Assembly: GCA_025928215.1 (NCBI GenBank)
Contig: JAICJW010000249.1
Span: forward strand, 1-6,875
Length of the DNA: 6,875 nt
Reading direction: 5' to 3'
Origin: Chloroflexia bacterium
Lineage (GTDB): Bacteria; Chloroflexota; Chloroflexia; Thermomicrobiales; JALYUS01
In this document: piece by piece, positions 1 through 5,045 of the stretch
Numbering within the stretch: position 1 is the stretch's first letter
Layout: every line of letters starts with the position of its first letter
Notes under the pieces: generated by a model
What the model saw: the letters and a program-made list of their open reading frames with translations, nothing else
The model's database searches: none
What the model was told of the DNA's origin: nothing
Made by a program: the position numbers and the translations under genes

Positions 1-2
1 CC

Positions 3-557
3 GAGGCGATCGTCCTGGCGCGCGGGATCGCCCCCTACCACCCCTACTTCTACGAGGACCCGACGCTGCCGGACAACTTCGATGCGATGGCGCTGATCGC
101 GCAGCACGTCAGCATCCCGATCGCGACGGGGGAGCGGCTGCACACGATCTACGAGTTCGAGATGCTGCTGGCGCGCGGGGCGGTGCAATATGTGCGGCCC
201 GATGTCTGCATGTGCGGTGGGCTGACGGGGGCGAAGAAGATCGCGGCGCTGGCGGAGGCGCGGCATGTCGGCGTCGTGCCGCATAACCCGCTCGGCCCGG
301 TCAGCACGGCGGCGTGCATCCAACTGGCGGCGTGCATCCCGAACTTCGCCTTGCAGGAATACCCGCTCGGGGAAGGGGAGTCGCCGAAGAGCGAGATGGT
401 GAAGAGCGCGGTGCAGCGGGAGGGCGGCTACCTGATCGTGCCGGAGGCGCCGGGCATCGGCATCGAACTGGCGGAGGATGCCGCCGAACGCCACCCCTAC
501 AAACCGCGTACGGTCCTCACCCGTCTGCACGAGGACGGCTCGGTCATGGATCAGTAA
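3..557 (+). CDS. Enolase-superfamily sugar-acid dehydratase, C-terminal part (galactonate dehydratase / mandelate racemase type)
   Basis: Partial gene: the reading frame is already open at base 3 and ends at TAA 555-557, giving 184 visible codons. The methionine at 87 is internal, because conserved family sequence lies before it. The visible part is the C-terminal half of the (beta/alpha)7-beta barrel. Counting from base 3, FYEDP carries metal ligand E18 and ATGER carries metal ligand E44. RPD at D67 and PHNPLGP at H94 form the Asp-His catalytic dyad of the mandelate racemase subgroup, and LQEYP gives E119. The first metal-binding Asp lies outside the window. Family members abstract the alpha-proton of a sugar acid with Mg2+ in the cytosol, most often dehydrating it to a 2-keto-3-deoxy acid. 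The PHNPLGP context favours galactonate dehydratase-like over mandelate racemase, but substrate cannot be read from this fragment. All visible catalytic residues are intact. Confidence 0.88.
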   Translation, partial: EAIVLARGIAPYHPYFYEDPTLPDNFDAMALIAQHVSIPIATGERLHTIYEFEMLLARGAVQYVRPDVCMCGGLTGAKKIAALAEARHVGVVPHNPLGPVSTAACIQLAACIPNFALQEYPLGEGESPKSEMVKSAVQREGGYLIVPEAPGIGIELAEDAAERHPYKPRTVLTRLHEDGSVMDQ

Positions 558-568
558 CGCGGTTCGGC

Positions 569-624
569 GTTCGGGGGTCGAGGTTCCAAGAAACAGAATC
601 CACTCCGAACCTCGAACCCCGAAC
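569..624. terminator. Hairpin between convergent genes, probable bidirectional terminator
   Basis: Arms 569-585 and 608-624 are 17 bp long and pair at 16 of 17 positions around a 22-nt loop. The right arm is built of heptamers beginning GAAC (GAACCTC, GAACCCC, GAACTAC). It ends on the last base of the stop codon of the leftward VOC gene, and the left arm starts 11 bases after the stop of the rightward dehydratase. Placement between two converging stops suggests transcription termination in both directions. There is no long T tract on either side, so it is not a textbook intrinsic terminator; it could instead be a dispersed palindromic repeat that landed here. Confidence 0.6.
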
Positions 625-1538
625 TACGGCCCCGTCGGTGGGCCAACCTGCAAGCGGAGGGTGTTCTGCCACGGGTCTTGAATGGCGACGGCATCATCAA
701 CGTGGGTGGTGGTGAGACCGGCTGCAGCGATCCGATCAAGGACTTCCTGCCGGGCATTTTCCGTGGGGAAATTGACCGTAAAGAAGCGCAGACCGACCAT
801 ATCCGCAGGCGCCGGTGTCGCGCCTTGACTGTGCCAGGTATTCATCCCGATGTGGTGATGATAACCACCGGCAGAGACGAAGAGCGCGCTCGGCATCCCG
901 GCGACAATATCGAAGCCGAGAATATCGTGATAGAACGCGGCGGCTTGCGCGATGTCGCCAACCTGCAAATGGATGTGTCCGAGCCGCGTGCCCGCAGGCA
1001 AGCCGGTCCATGGCTCGCCCGCCCGCTCAGCCTCGGCCAGCAACCCGCGAATATCAACCGGGTCCGCTCCCATCCGCACGCGCCCGTTGGCCCACTGCCA
1101 CTGATCGCGCGGGCGGTCGCGGTAGACTTCGATGCCATTCTCGTCGGGGTCGGAGAGATAGAGCGCCTCGCTGACGAGGTGATCGCCCTGCCCGAGCGGC
1201 AGACCGAGGGTGAGCCAGTGCCGCACCCAGCGGCCAAGGTCCGCCCGTGTCGGCACAAGAATCGCGAAGTGATAGAGACCGGTATAGCTCGCTTGCTCGC
1301 GCGGCCAGGGCTTTGCGCCCGCACGCTCCGTGAGGAGGAGCAGGGGCGTCCCGGCAACGCCCAGCGTCGCGGTCGCGCTGTCTCGATTGAGGAGCGCGAG
1401 GCCGATAGCGTCAGTGTAAAATGCTACCGAGCGATCGAGGTTCGAGACGGTGAGGGAGAGCAATCCAACCTCGGTATCCGGATGAATGACGCTCGCTCCG
1501 CTCCCCGTCCCCCGATCGGTTGCCTGTGTCGTACTCAT
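624..1538 (-). CDS. Two-domain VOC family protein (CatE-like glyoxalase / extradiol dioxygenase fold)
   Basis: 304-residue cytosolic protein with two vicinal-oxygen-chelate domains. Domain 1 spans about residues 24-141 (SLTVSNLDRSVAFY near the start, LYHFAILV with H90, GIEVYRD with E137). Domain 2 spans about 186-298 (LGHIHLQVGD with H188/H190, GYHHHIGMNTW, then DPWQNTLRL). Size and two-domain layout resemble CatE/YfiE-type catechol 2,3-dioxygenase-like proteins, which cleave aromatic diols or handle related electrophiles. The last strand has QNTLRL where many extradiol enzymes have a metal-binding Glu, so the metal site is not confirmed and the activity is open. The ATG at 1538 is chosen because AGGAG lies 8 nt upstream; the longer open frame to 1733 would run into the nitroreductase gene. 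It is the last gene of the three-gene operon, 40 nt after the nitroreductase, and its stop overlaps the terminator hairpin. Confidence 0.88.
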   Translation of the reverse strand: MSTTQATDRGTGSGASVIHPDTEVGLLSLTVSNLDRSVAFYTDAIGLALLNRDSATATLGVAGTPLLLLTERAGAKPWPREQASYTGLYHFAILVPTRADLGRWVRHWLTLGLPLGQGDHLVSEALYLSDPDENGIEVYRDRPRDQWQWANGRVRMGADPVDIRGLLAEAERAGEPWTGLPAGTRLGHIHLQVGDIAQAAAFYHDILGFDIVAGMPSALFVSAGGYHHHIGMNTWHSQGATPAPADMVGLRFFTVNFPTENARQEVLDRIAAAGLTTTHVDDAVAIQDPWQNTLRLQVGPPTGP

Positions 1539-1578
1539 GAGAAAATCTCCTGTTTTGTCTTTTTCTGCCGTGCCGGCG

Positions 1579-2205
1579 TCAGTCAGCGACGACGGGCGCC
1601 GGCACGCCGAACCGGCCGCGAAAGGCGATCTCCGCCAGCGGTTTGCGCGCCCGTGGCGACTGCTCGCGCGCGCGCAGATCGTCAGGCAGGAGCGCCGGGT
1701 CCGCAGGGTAGCCGAGCGCAATCGCCGAGACAACCGCTATTCCGTCAGGAATGGCGAACGCCTGCCGCGCCGCATCCGCATCGAAGCCCGCCATCTGATG
1801 CGCGTACACGTCGTTCGCCATTCCCTCGACGATGAGATTCTCAACGGCGAGGCCGAGGTCGTAGAGGGCAAGGCGATGCTCCTTACCGTCCGGGCGGCGT
1901 GTGGCGGCCAGACCGAGCATCAGCACCGCGGCGGAGTTCGCCCATTCCTGATTTTTTTCATTGAGTACGCCGAGCAATCGGGCGAACTCCGTCTCATCAT
2001 CGCGGGTGGCGATAATGAAGGCCCACGGCTGGCCATTGCCCGCTGAGGGTGCCCAGCGCGCCGCTTCGAGCATCCGGTGTAGCGTCTCCGGCGCGATGGG
2101 GTGAGCGGTAAAGGCACGCGGGCTCCATCGCTGCCGCAGCAATGCATGGATTGGATGGCGTGTTTCCGCGTCTTTTGGATGCACCCGTTCTTGGATGAGC
2201 GTCAT
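1579..2205 (-). CDS. Nitroreductase-family flavoprotein
   Basis: 208-residue member of the FMN-dependent nitroreductase superfamily, cytosolic, normally a homodimer using NAD(P)H to reduce nitroaromatics, quinones or related acceptors. Visible family marks are RWSPRAF at residues 26-32 (FMN phosphate contact), APSAGNGQPW at 52-61 (flavin and dimer contact), AHQMAGFD at 135-142, an ALGYPAD segment at 163-169 and the basic RKPL tail at 187-190. Length is normal for the family and no break is seen. The ATG at 2205 is preceded by a modest purine-rich stretch with GGAG about 10 nt upstream. It lies 87 nt after the YceI gene and 40 nt before the VOC gene on the same strand, so co-transcription is likely, though the hairpin upstream may modulate it. 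The exact substrate is not deducible; a role in quinone or nitro-compound reduction is inferred from context. Confidence 0.92.
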   Translation of the reverse strand: MTLIQERVHPKDAETRHPIHALLRQRWSPRAFTAHPIAPETLHRMLEAARWAPSAGNGQPWAFIIATRDDETEFARLLGVLNEKNQEWANSAAVLMLGLAATRRPDGKEHRLALYDLGLAVENLIVEGMANDVYAHQMAGFDADAARQAFAIPDGIAVVSAIALGYPADPALLPDDLRAREQSPRARKPLAEIAFRGRFGVPAPVVAD

Positions 2206-2237
2206 TTCTCTTTTTCTCCGGTCGGTCTATCGTACCA

Positions 2238-2267
2238 GTGGCAGCAGGTTGAAAAGCATGCTGCCAC
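2238..2267 (-). promoter_or_regulatory. Intercistronic hairpin between the YceI and nitroreductase genes
   Basis: Perfect 9-bp inverted repeat, GTGGCAGCA at 2238-2246 and TGCTGCCAC at 2259-2267, with a 12-nt loop. It lies in the 87-nt gap inside the leftward operon, 25 nt past the YceI stop. No run of T follows on the minus strand, so a full intrinsic terminator is unlikely. A 3'-end stabiliser or partial attenuator that makes YceI mRNA more abundant than the downstream genes is a reasonable inference. Confidence 0.5.
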
Positions 2268-2292
2268 CGGGCATAGAGGGCGAAACGGTGTG

Positions 2293-2841
2293 TTAGTCCT
2301 GGCGCACCGCGGAGATGTCGAGCGTGATCTTCACCTTGTCGCTGACCATCACGCCGCCCGCCTCCAGTGCCGCGTTGTAGGTCACGCCCCAATCGCTGCG
2401 GTTGATCGTCGTCTCGGCGGTGAAACCGCGACGCTGCTTGCCATACGGGTCCTTGATCTCGCCGCCCTCTTCCACCTCGAGCGCGACTTCCTTCGTCACG
2501 CCGTGGAAGGTCAGGTTGCCGAAGACTTTCCAATCGGTGTCGCTCACTTTCTCCACGCGCGTGCTCTGGAAGGTGATCGCCGGATACTTCTCCGCCTCGA
2601 AGAAGTCGCCGCTTTGCAGATGGGCGTCGCGCTTCTCCTCGCGGGTGTTGAGGCTCTTCGGGTCAATCGTCGCGGTCACGGAGGAGGCGGTATGATTCTC
2701 GTCATTGATGACGATCTGCCCCTCGGTGATCCTGAAATGCCCCCGCACCGTGCTGATCATCATGTGCCGGACGGAAAATTCCCCCGCTGAGTGCGCCGAA
2801 TCAATCGCCCATGTGCTCGTCTTCGCCTGCGTCGTGCTCAT
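2293..2841 (-). CDS. YceI-family polyisoprenoid/quinone-binding lipocalin-like protein
   Basis: 182-residue YceI-domain protein covering the whole family domain. Hallmarks are W11-x-ID and HS near the N terminus, FSVRHMMISTVRG at 22-34, RDAHLQSGDFFEAEKYPAIT at 71-90, GNLTFHGVTKEV at 108-119 and NRSDWGV at 147-153. YceI proteins form a beta-barrel that binds long isoprenoid chains such as those of quinones. There is no signal peptide here, so it should be cytosolic, unlike the periplasmic E. coli form. The ATG at 2841 is chosen because AAGGGGG sits 7 nt upstream. The frame stays open to 2991, but that extension would cover the promoter region and the start of the divergent regulator and has no family similarity. 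First gene of the leftward operon, controlled from the shared intergenic region with the HxlR gene. Confidence 0.93.
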   Translation of the reverse strand: MSTTQAKTSTWAIDSAHSAGEFSVRHMMISTVRGHFRITEGQIVINDENHTASSVTATIDPKSLNTREEKRDAHLQSGDFFEAEKYPAITFQSTRVEKVSDTDWKVFGNLTFHGVTKEVALEVEEGGEIKDPYGKQRRGFTAETTINRSDWGVTYNAALEAGGVMVSDKVKITLDISAVRQD

Positions 2842-2892
2842 AGATAATCCCCCTTGGTATCGAGCCGGCGTGGACGCCCACGCTATAAGCGG

Positions 2893-2907
2893 CTTACGAA
2901 GCGTAAG
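2893..2907. promoter_or_regulatory. Candidate HxlR operator, box 1
   Basis: 15-bp dyad CTTACG-AAG-CGTAAG with perfect 6-bp arms. It overlaps the -10 hexamer and expected start point of the leftward promoter, so a bound dimer would block transcription of the YceI operon. A second box with the same end sequences (CTTA...TAAG) and the same 15-bp length lies 46 bp away centre to centre. Assignment to the adjacent HxlR protein is inferred from position and symmetry; winged-helix dimers of this family bind such dyads. Confidence 0.6.
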
Positions 2908-2934
2908 TGTACCGAGTGCGCTCACACTTGTCAA
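2906..2934 (-). promoter_or_regulatory. Sigma-70-type promoter of the YceI-nitroreductase-VOC operon
   Basis: On the minus strand the -35 is TTGACA (2934-2929), a perfect match, followed by a 17-bp spacer and a -10 of TACACT (2911-2906), four of six. Transcription would start near 2899-2900, inside operator box 1, leaving a leader of about 58 nt before the YceI ATG. The spacer also contains AGTGT (2906-2910) and ACACT (2924-2928) in opposite orientation, a possible further protein contact. Confidence 0.65.
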
Positions 2935-2956
2935 GGGGCTTATCTTGTGTAAGAAT
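2928..2956 (+). promoter_or_regulatory. Weak candidate promoter of the HxlR gene
   Basis: On the plus strand TTGTCA (2928-2933) is followed after 17 bp by AAGAAT (2951-2956), four of six to the -10 consensus. The -35 lies over the minus-strand -35, since TTGTCAA reads TTGACAA on the other strand, so the two promoters would compete. The start would fall at or within a few bases of the ATG at 2963, implying a leaderless or nearly leaderless mRNA. Low certainty: the -10 is poor. Confidence 0.3.
2939..2953. promoter_or_regulatory. Candidate HxlR operator, box 2
   Basis: 15-bp imperfect dyad reading CTTAT-CTTGT-GTAAG; its outer CTTA/TAAG matches box 1 exactly and the length is the same. It overlaps the weak -10 of the HxlR gene and ends 9 nt before that gene's ATG, a typical position for autorepression. 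The lower symmetry suggests weaker binding than box 1. Inferred from pattern only. Confidence 0.5.
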
Positions 2957-2962
2957 GATACC

Positions 2963-3364
2963 ATGAAGACGGAAGAGGCAACGGGCGCCATTTGCCCGAA
3001 TTACCATCGCGCAATTGAGTTGATTGGCCGCCGCTGGACGGGGGCGATTTTGCTCGCGCTCAGTCAGGGGGCGGAACGCTTCTGCGCGCTCACGGCGGCG
3101 GTCCCCGGTCTGAGTGACCGGTTGCTCTCGGAACGCCTGAAGGAGTTGGAGGCGGAGGGCATCGTGCGGCGCACGGTTCTCCCGACTATACCCGTCACGA
3201 TCAGCTACCAACTGACGGAAAAGGGCGATGCGCTGCAGGGTGTGATGGATGCGGTTGGCCTGTGGGCGCAGGAATGGCTCGCGCCGAAGAGCGCGGACGT
3301 CAGCCACGATGTCTGCGCACACGACGCCCTCGCCGTGAATCGTCGGGGCGACGCGCGCCACTGA
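2963..3364 (+). CDS. HxlR-family winged-helix transcriptional regulator
   Basis: 133-residue regulator filling a normal HxlR (MarR-like winged helix) domain. Key segments are CPNYHRAIELIGRRWTGAIL at residues 11-30, LSDRLLSERLKELEAEGIV at 50-68 (recognition helix region) and the wing through VTISYQLTEKGDAL at 78-91. Cys11 sits just before helix 1, the place of the redox/electrophile-sensing Cys of YodB, CatR and HypR; C41 and C118 are two more cysteines. The ATG at 2963 gives the family-standard N terminus; the open frame back to 2705 crosses the divergent operon. The start has no clear Shine-Dalgarno. Divergent from the YceI operon with two dyads between, so it probably represses both directions. 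Quinone or other electrophile sensing is inferred from Cys11 plus the nitroreductase and CatE-like neighbours. Confidence 0.92.
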   Translation: MKTEEATGAICPNYHRAIELIGRRWTGAILLALSQGAERFCALTAAVPGLSDRLLSERLKELEAEGIVRRTVLPTIPVTISYQLTEKGDALQGVMDAVGLWAQEWLAPKSADVSHDVCAHDALAVNRRGDARH

Positions 3365-3635
3365 TCCGCATAGCCGCTGGACGCCCATAAGAAGCCTTCC
3401 GTGTGATGGCAAATTACCCCTTCACACAGGAGAGCATGAAGGCGACGCCGAGGGGAGAATCCCTATCGTGCCTGCCGCGCCCTCCTCATTTCCCCTCAAC
3501 TCTGAACAGGTATGAAACGGAACAAACCATTGAATTTTGGCGAAAAAGTGCTCTCATTAACTTGAGTCAAGGAGACATCGATATACGTTCGCATGAAAAG
3601 TAGTCAAGGTACGCTGCTTGCAGAAGGAGTATGCG
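3365..3635. other. Intergenic region with no supported gene
   Basis: 271 bp between the regulator and the first exported-protein gene, with GC falling along it. The 66-codon open frame at 3403-3603 starts on GTG with no ribosome site and no recognisable content, so I do not call it. GTGTGA (3401-3406) and TCACAC (3422-3427) form a short inverted repeat 37 nt after the regulator stop, too weak to name as a terminator. The 8-mer AGTCAAGG occurs twice (3565-3572, 3602-3609). TTGAGT (3562-3567) with TACGTT (3584-3589), 16 bp apart, is a possible weak promoter for the downstream gene. Confidence 0.5.
3624..3629 (+). promoter_or_regulatory. Ribosome binding site fixing the start at 3636
   Basis: AAGGAG, six nt before the ATG at 3636. 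This rules out the upstream TTG at 3618, which would place the site inside the coding region, and the out-of-frame ATG at 3631, which stops after two codons. Confidence 0.75.
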
Positions 3636-3926
3636 ATGACACCGCGAATTCCTTACTTAATGTGCCTTCGTGGGAGTGTTGCGTTTGCCGTATTCACCTT
3701 CTCTCTCATTCTCGGAGTAGCGTCCCCAGCAGAAATCTCCGCATATAACTGTGGTCATTGCTATGGTGCGAATCAGTGGAGCGGAGGAATGCAAGGGTCA
3801 TTCAGCAACATCTATATCGTTCATATAAAGAGCGATGCACGCGTTCAGCATGAGATGTGGGTCATCGACACTAATGGTGGTGGGCTGTGTGGCAATCTGT
3901 GTTGGACAGAAGGAGGATACACATAG
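3636..3926 (+). CDS. Predicted exported protein, 96 residues, truncated by an in-frame TAG
   Basis: Strong Shine-Dalgarno AAGGAG six nt before the ATG. The N terminus is a classic Sec signal: a few basic residues, then a hydrophobic stretch (about residues 14-33, SVAFAVFTFSLILGVASPA), with likely cleavage after ASPA or EISA. The mature part begins with a CGHC pair, then YGANQWSGG, a beta-rich SNIYIVHI stretch, EMWVIDTNGGG and a second Cys pair LCGNLC. It stops at TAG 3924-3926, but the same frame then stays open for 152 more codons, so the 96-residue product is probably only the N-terminal part of a 248-residue protein. No family is assigned; it looks like an extracellular, disulfide-stabilised beta-sandwich. 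GC is clearly lower than in flanking genes, suggesting different ancestry. Confidence 0.6.
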   Translation: MTPRIPYLMCLRGSVAFAVFTFSLILGVASPAEISAYNCGHCYGANQWSGGMQGSFSNIYIVHIKSDARVQHEMWVIDTNGGGLCGNLCWTEGGYT

Positions 3927-4385
3927 CGAGCAGATGAAGGGCGCGAACATTATTTCTACGCGGCGCAAACTGCCGCAGGCGGGTACATTGAGCCACAAAT
4001 TCTGACGCAAGTTTACACCAGTGACTACGGTGGCCTCCTCGGTATTACGATTGAGCAGGATCTGTCCAATAGCCAGTTTCTTGTATACCTGTCAACCCCG
4101 AGCGGCGTTCTGAGCTACGTAATTGGCAATCCAGAAAGTCCAAACGACATTCTCATCGGTGAGGAAATAAGCGGGTCAAGCGTTCAAGTGGAACTGGCAT
4201 CATGGAACACAAATATGTGGATTCAGCCGCAGACATACAATGCCTACTTTCAGAATACCCCATCCCCTACCAATCCCGGCAACTCGGCTCTTATTCAAAA
4301 TCCTCCGGTAAGTTCGCAATGGTACGCATACCCATCGGATCCGAGTACATACGGTGGTACATGGGGAGCGAGTTGCATCTGTTAG
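3636..4385 (+). pseudogene. Amber-interrupted exported beta-rich protein (full-length frame, 249 sense or TAG codons)
   Basis: Reading codon 97 (TAG, 3924-3926) as an amino acid joins the 96-residue signal-bearing part to a further 152 codons ending in TAG 4383-4385. The downstream part continues as one folded-looking domain: EHYFYAAQTAAGGYIEPQIL, a run of alternating strands (GLLGITIEQD, SQFLVYLSTPSG), then VQVELASWNTN and a Pro/Tyr/Ser/Thr-rich end closing in ASCIC, which could pair with the N-terminal cysteines. Aromatic, Gly and Asn content is the same on both sides of the TAG, and the second part has no start codon or ribosome site of its own at its beginning. The simplest reading is a single C-to-T change (CAG to TAG) or a base-call error; readthrough is possible (TAG is followed by C, a leaky context). 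No family recognised. Confidence 0.55.
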
Positions 4386-4423
4386 ATTCGAGAACTTGAG
4401 TATGGTCGGATAGTCGTTGCAAC

Positions 4424-4428
4424 AGGAG
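4424..4428 (+). promoter_or_regulatory. Ribosome binding site of the small signal-peptide ORF
   Basis: AGGAG six nt before ATG 4435, the best-placed site in this stretch. It argues that translation begins at the 30-codon ORF rather than at the downstream ATG 4524, which has no site of its own. Confidence 0.65.
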
Positions 4429-4434
4429 TGTCCG

Positions 4435-4527
4435 ATGCGGAAACGATACCTCTCGATTGCCGGGATATGCGGGCTGATCGTCATCCTTAGTGCGATGACG
4501 CTGGCCCTCACGCAACGGACGCGATGA
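4435..4527 (+). CDS. Small ORF encoding a stand-alone signal peptide or membrane anchor (30 residues)
   Basis: Starts MRKRYLSI, a basic n-region, followed by an uninterrupted hydrophobic stretch GICGLIVILSAMTLAL and then TQRTR before TGA. A perfectly spaced AGGAG precedes it. Its stop codon overlaps the next start as ATGA (4524-4527), so ribosomes would reinitiate on the body ORF. Alone it would be a one-span membrane peptide. More likely it is the export signal of the downstream protein, separated by a -1 frame difference. The +0 body frame is open back only to 4491 (TAG at 4488-4490), so a natural slip or an indel must lie within 4491-4527 if the two are one gene. No typical slippery heptamer is seen there. 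Confidence 0.55.
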   Translation: MRKRYLSIAGICGLIVILSAMTLALTQRTR

Positions 4528-4991
4528 CCTCTGCCCTCGATCCTTCGGTCGTTCCACCCGGAACCGGCACCGCCGGGCCGCTGCCTTCGCCGTTTCATCC
4601 TCCGCCGACCGGCCCGCCTAGAACACCGAACCCTGCTGGCGAGTCACTTCCAGGCACGCCAGCCATCGTCCCAAGCATCTCGAATGCGGGGCCAAATGCT
4701 GCCGCGATTACCGTCCAGGATGCGAGCGCGTACGTTGTTGCCCATCCGCTCTATCAAGCGCACGGTACGCCCATTACGGTAGTCAATGTCACCTTCCTGA
4801 CGTATCGCGATGCCGATGCACAGTTCCATTTCGGCTTGTTTCTGGCACCGGATCGCCTGCTTTGCATTGTGCAGATACGCGGCACATTCACCGTTGATGG
4901 CCCGCCGAGATATACGCCGCAACCAATCACACTTGCCTACGAAGTTTTCGACGCGCATACCGGCAATTACCTTCTCCTGAATATCCGATAA
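4524..4991 (+). CDS. Proline-rich protein of unknown function, body of a probable exported protein
   Basis: 155 codons starting at the ATGA overlap and ending at TAA 4989-4991. Residues 1-50 are a Pro/Gly/Ser/Thr-rich, probably unstructured linker (repeated PPG, PSP, PPP, TGPP), typical of a spacer after a signal peptide or anchor. About 60-155 form a compact alpha/beta or beta domain (DASAYVVAHPLY, ITVVNVTFLTYRD, LLCIVQIRGTFTV, ITLAYEVFDAHTGNYLLL). The closing VFDAHTGN resembles the end of PepSY-like or similar small extracellular domains, but I do not claim membership. It has no signal peptide of its own; the signal sits on the overlapping small ORF just upstream. GC rises again here compared with the preceding gene. 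Convergent with the serine hydrolase gene, 54 nt apart. Confidence 0.6.
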   Translation: MTSALDPSVVPPGTGTAGPLPSPFHPPPTGPPRTPNPAGESLPGTPAIVPSISNAGPNAAAITVQDASAYVVAHPLYQAHGTPITVVNVTFLTYRDADAQFHFGLFLAPDRLLCIVQIRGTFTVDGPPRYTPQPITLAYEVFDAHTGNYLLLNIR

Positions 4992-5045
4992 GCCGATCGC
5001 CGCTCACAAATAGAGAGATCAGCATCCGGCGAACCTCCTCATCCA

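Noticed and set aside
1539..1733. N-terminal extension of the VOC protein
   Set aside because: It would overlap the nitroreductase 3' end, is Arg/Ser-rich with no family similarity, and ignores the well-placed AGGAG before 1538.
678..1835. 385-codon open frame on the plus strand
   Set aside because: It lies antisense to the VOC and nitroreductase genes, which have clear family motifs and ribosome sites; its Arg/Pro-rich content is typical of a GC-rich shadow frame.
2842..2991. N-terminal extension of the YceI protein
   Set aside because: It would cover the promoter and operators and enter the divergent HxlR gene; the start at 2841 has a strong ribosome site.
3403..3603. 66-codon open frame after the HxlR gene
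   Set aside because: GTG start without a ribosome site, no signal, no domain and ordinary intergenic composition.
3750..3761. CGHC in the exported protein as a thiol-disulfide oxidoreductase active site
   Set aside because: CGHC matches the PDI motif, but there is no thioredoxin-fold context (no preceding WAPW-like strand, no cis-Pro segment), so it is more likely a structural Cys pair.
4997..5032. TCGCCG / CGGCGA inverted repeat between convergent genes as a terminator
   Set aside because: Only 6-bp arms with a 24-nt loop and no T tract; too weak to call.
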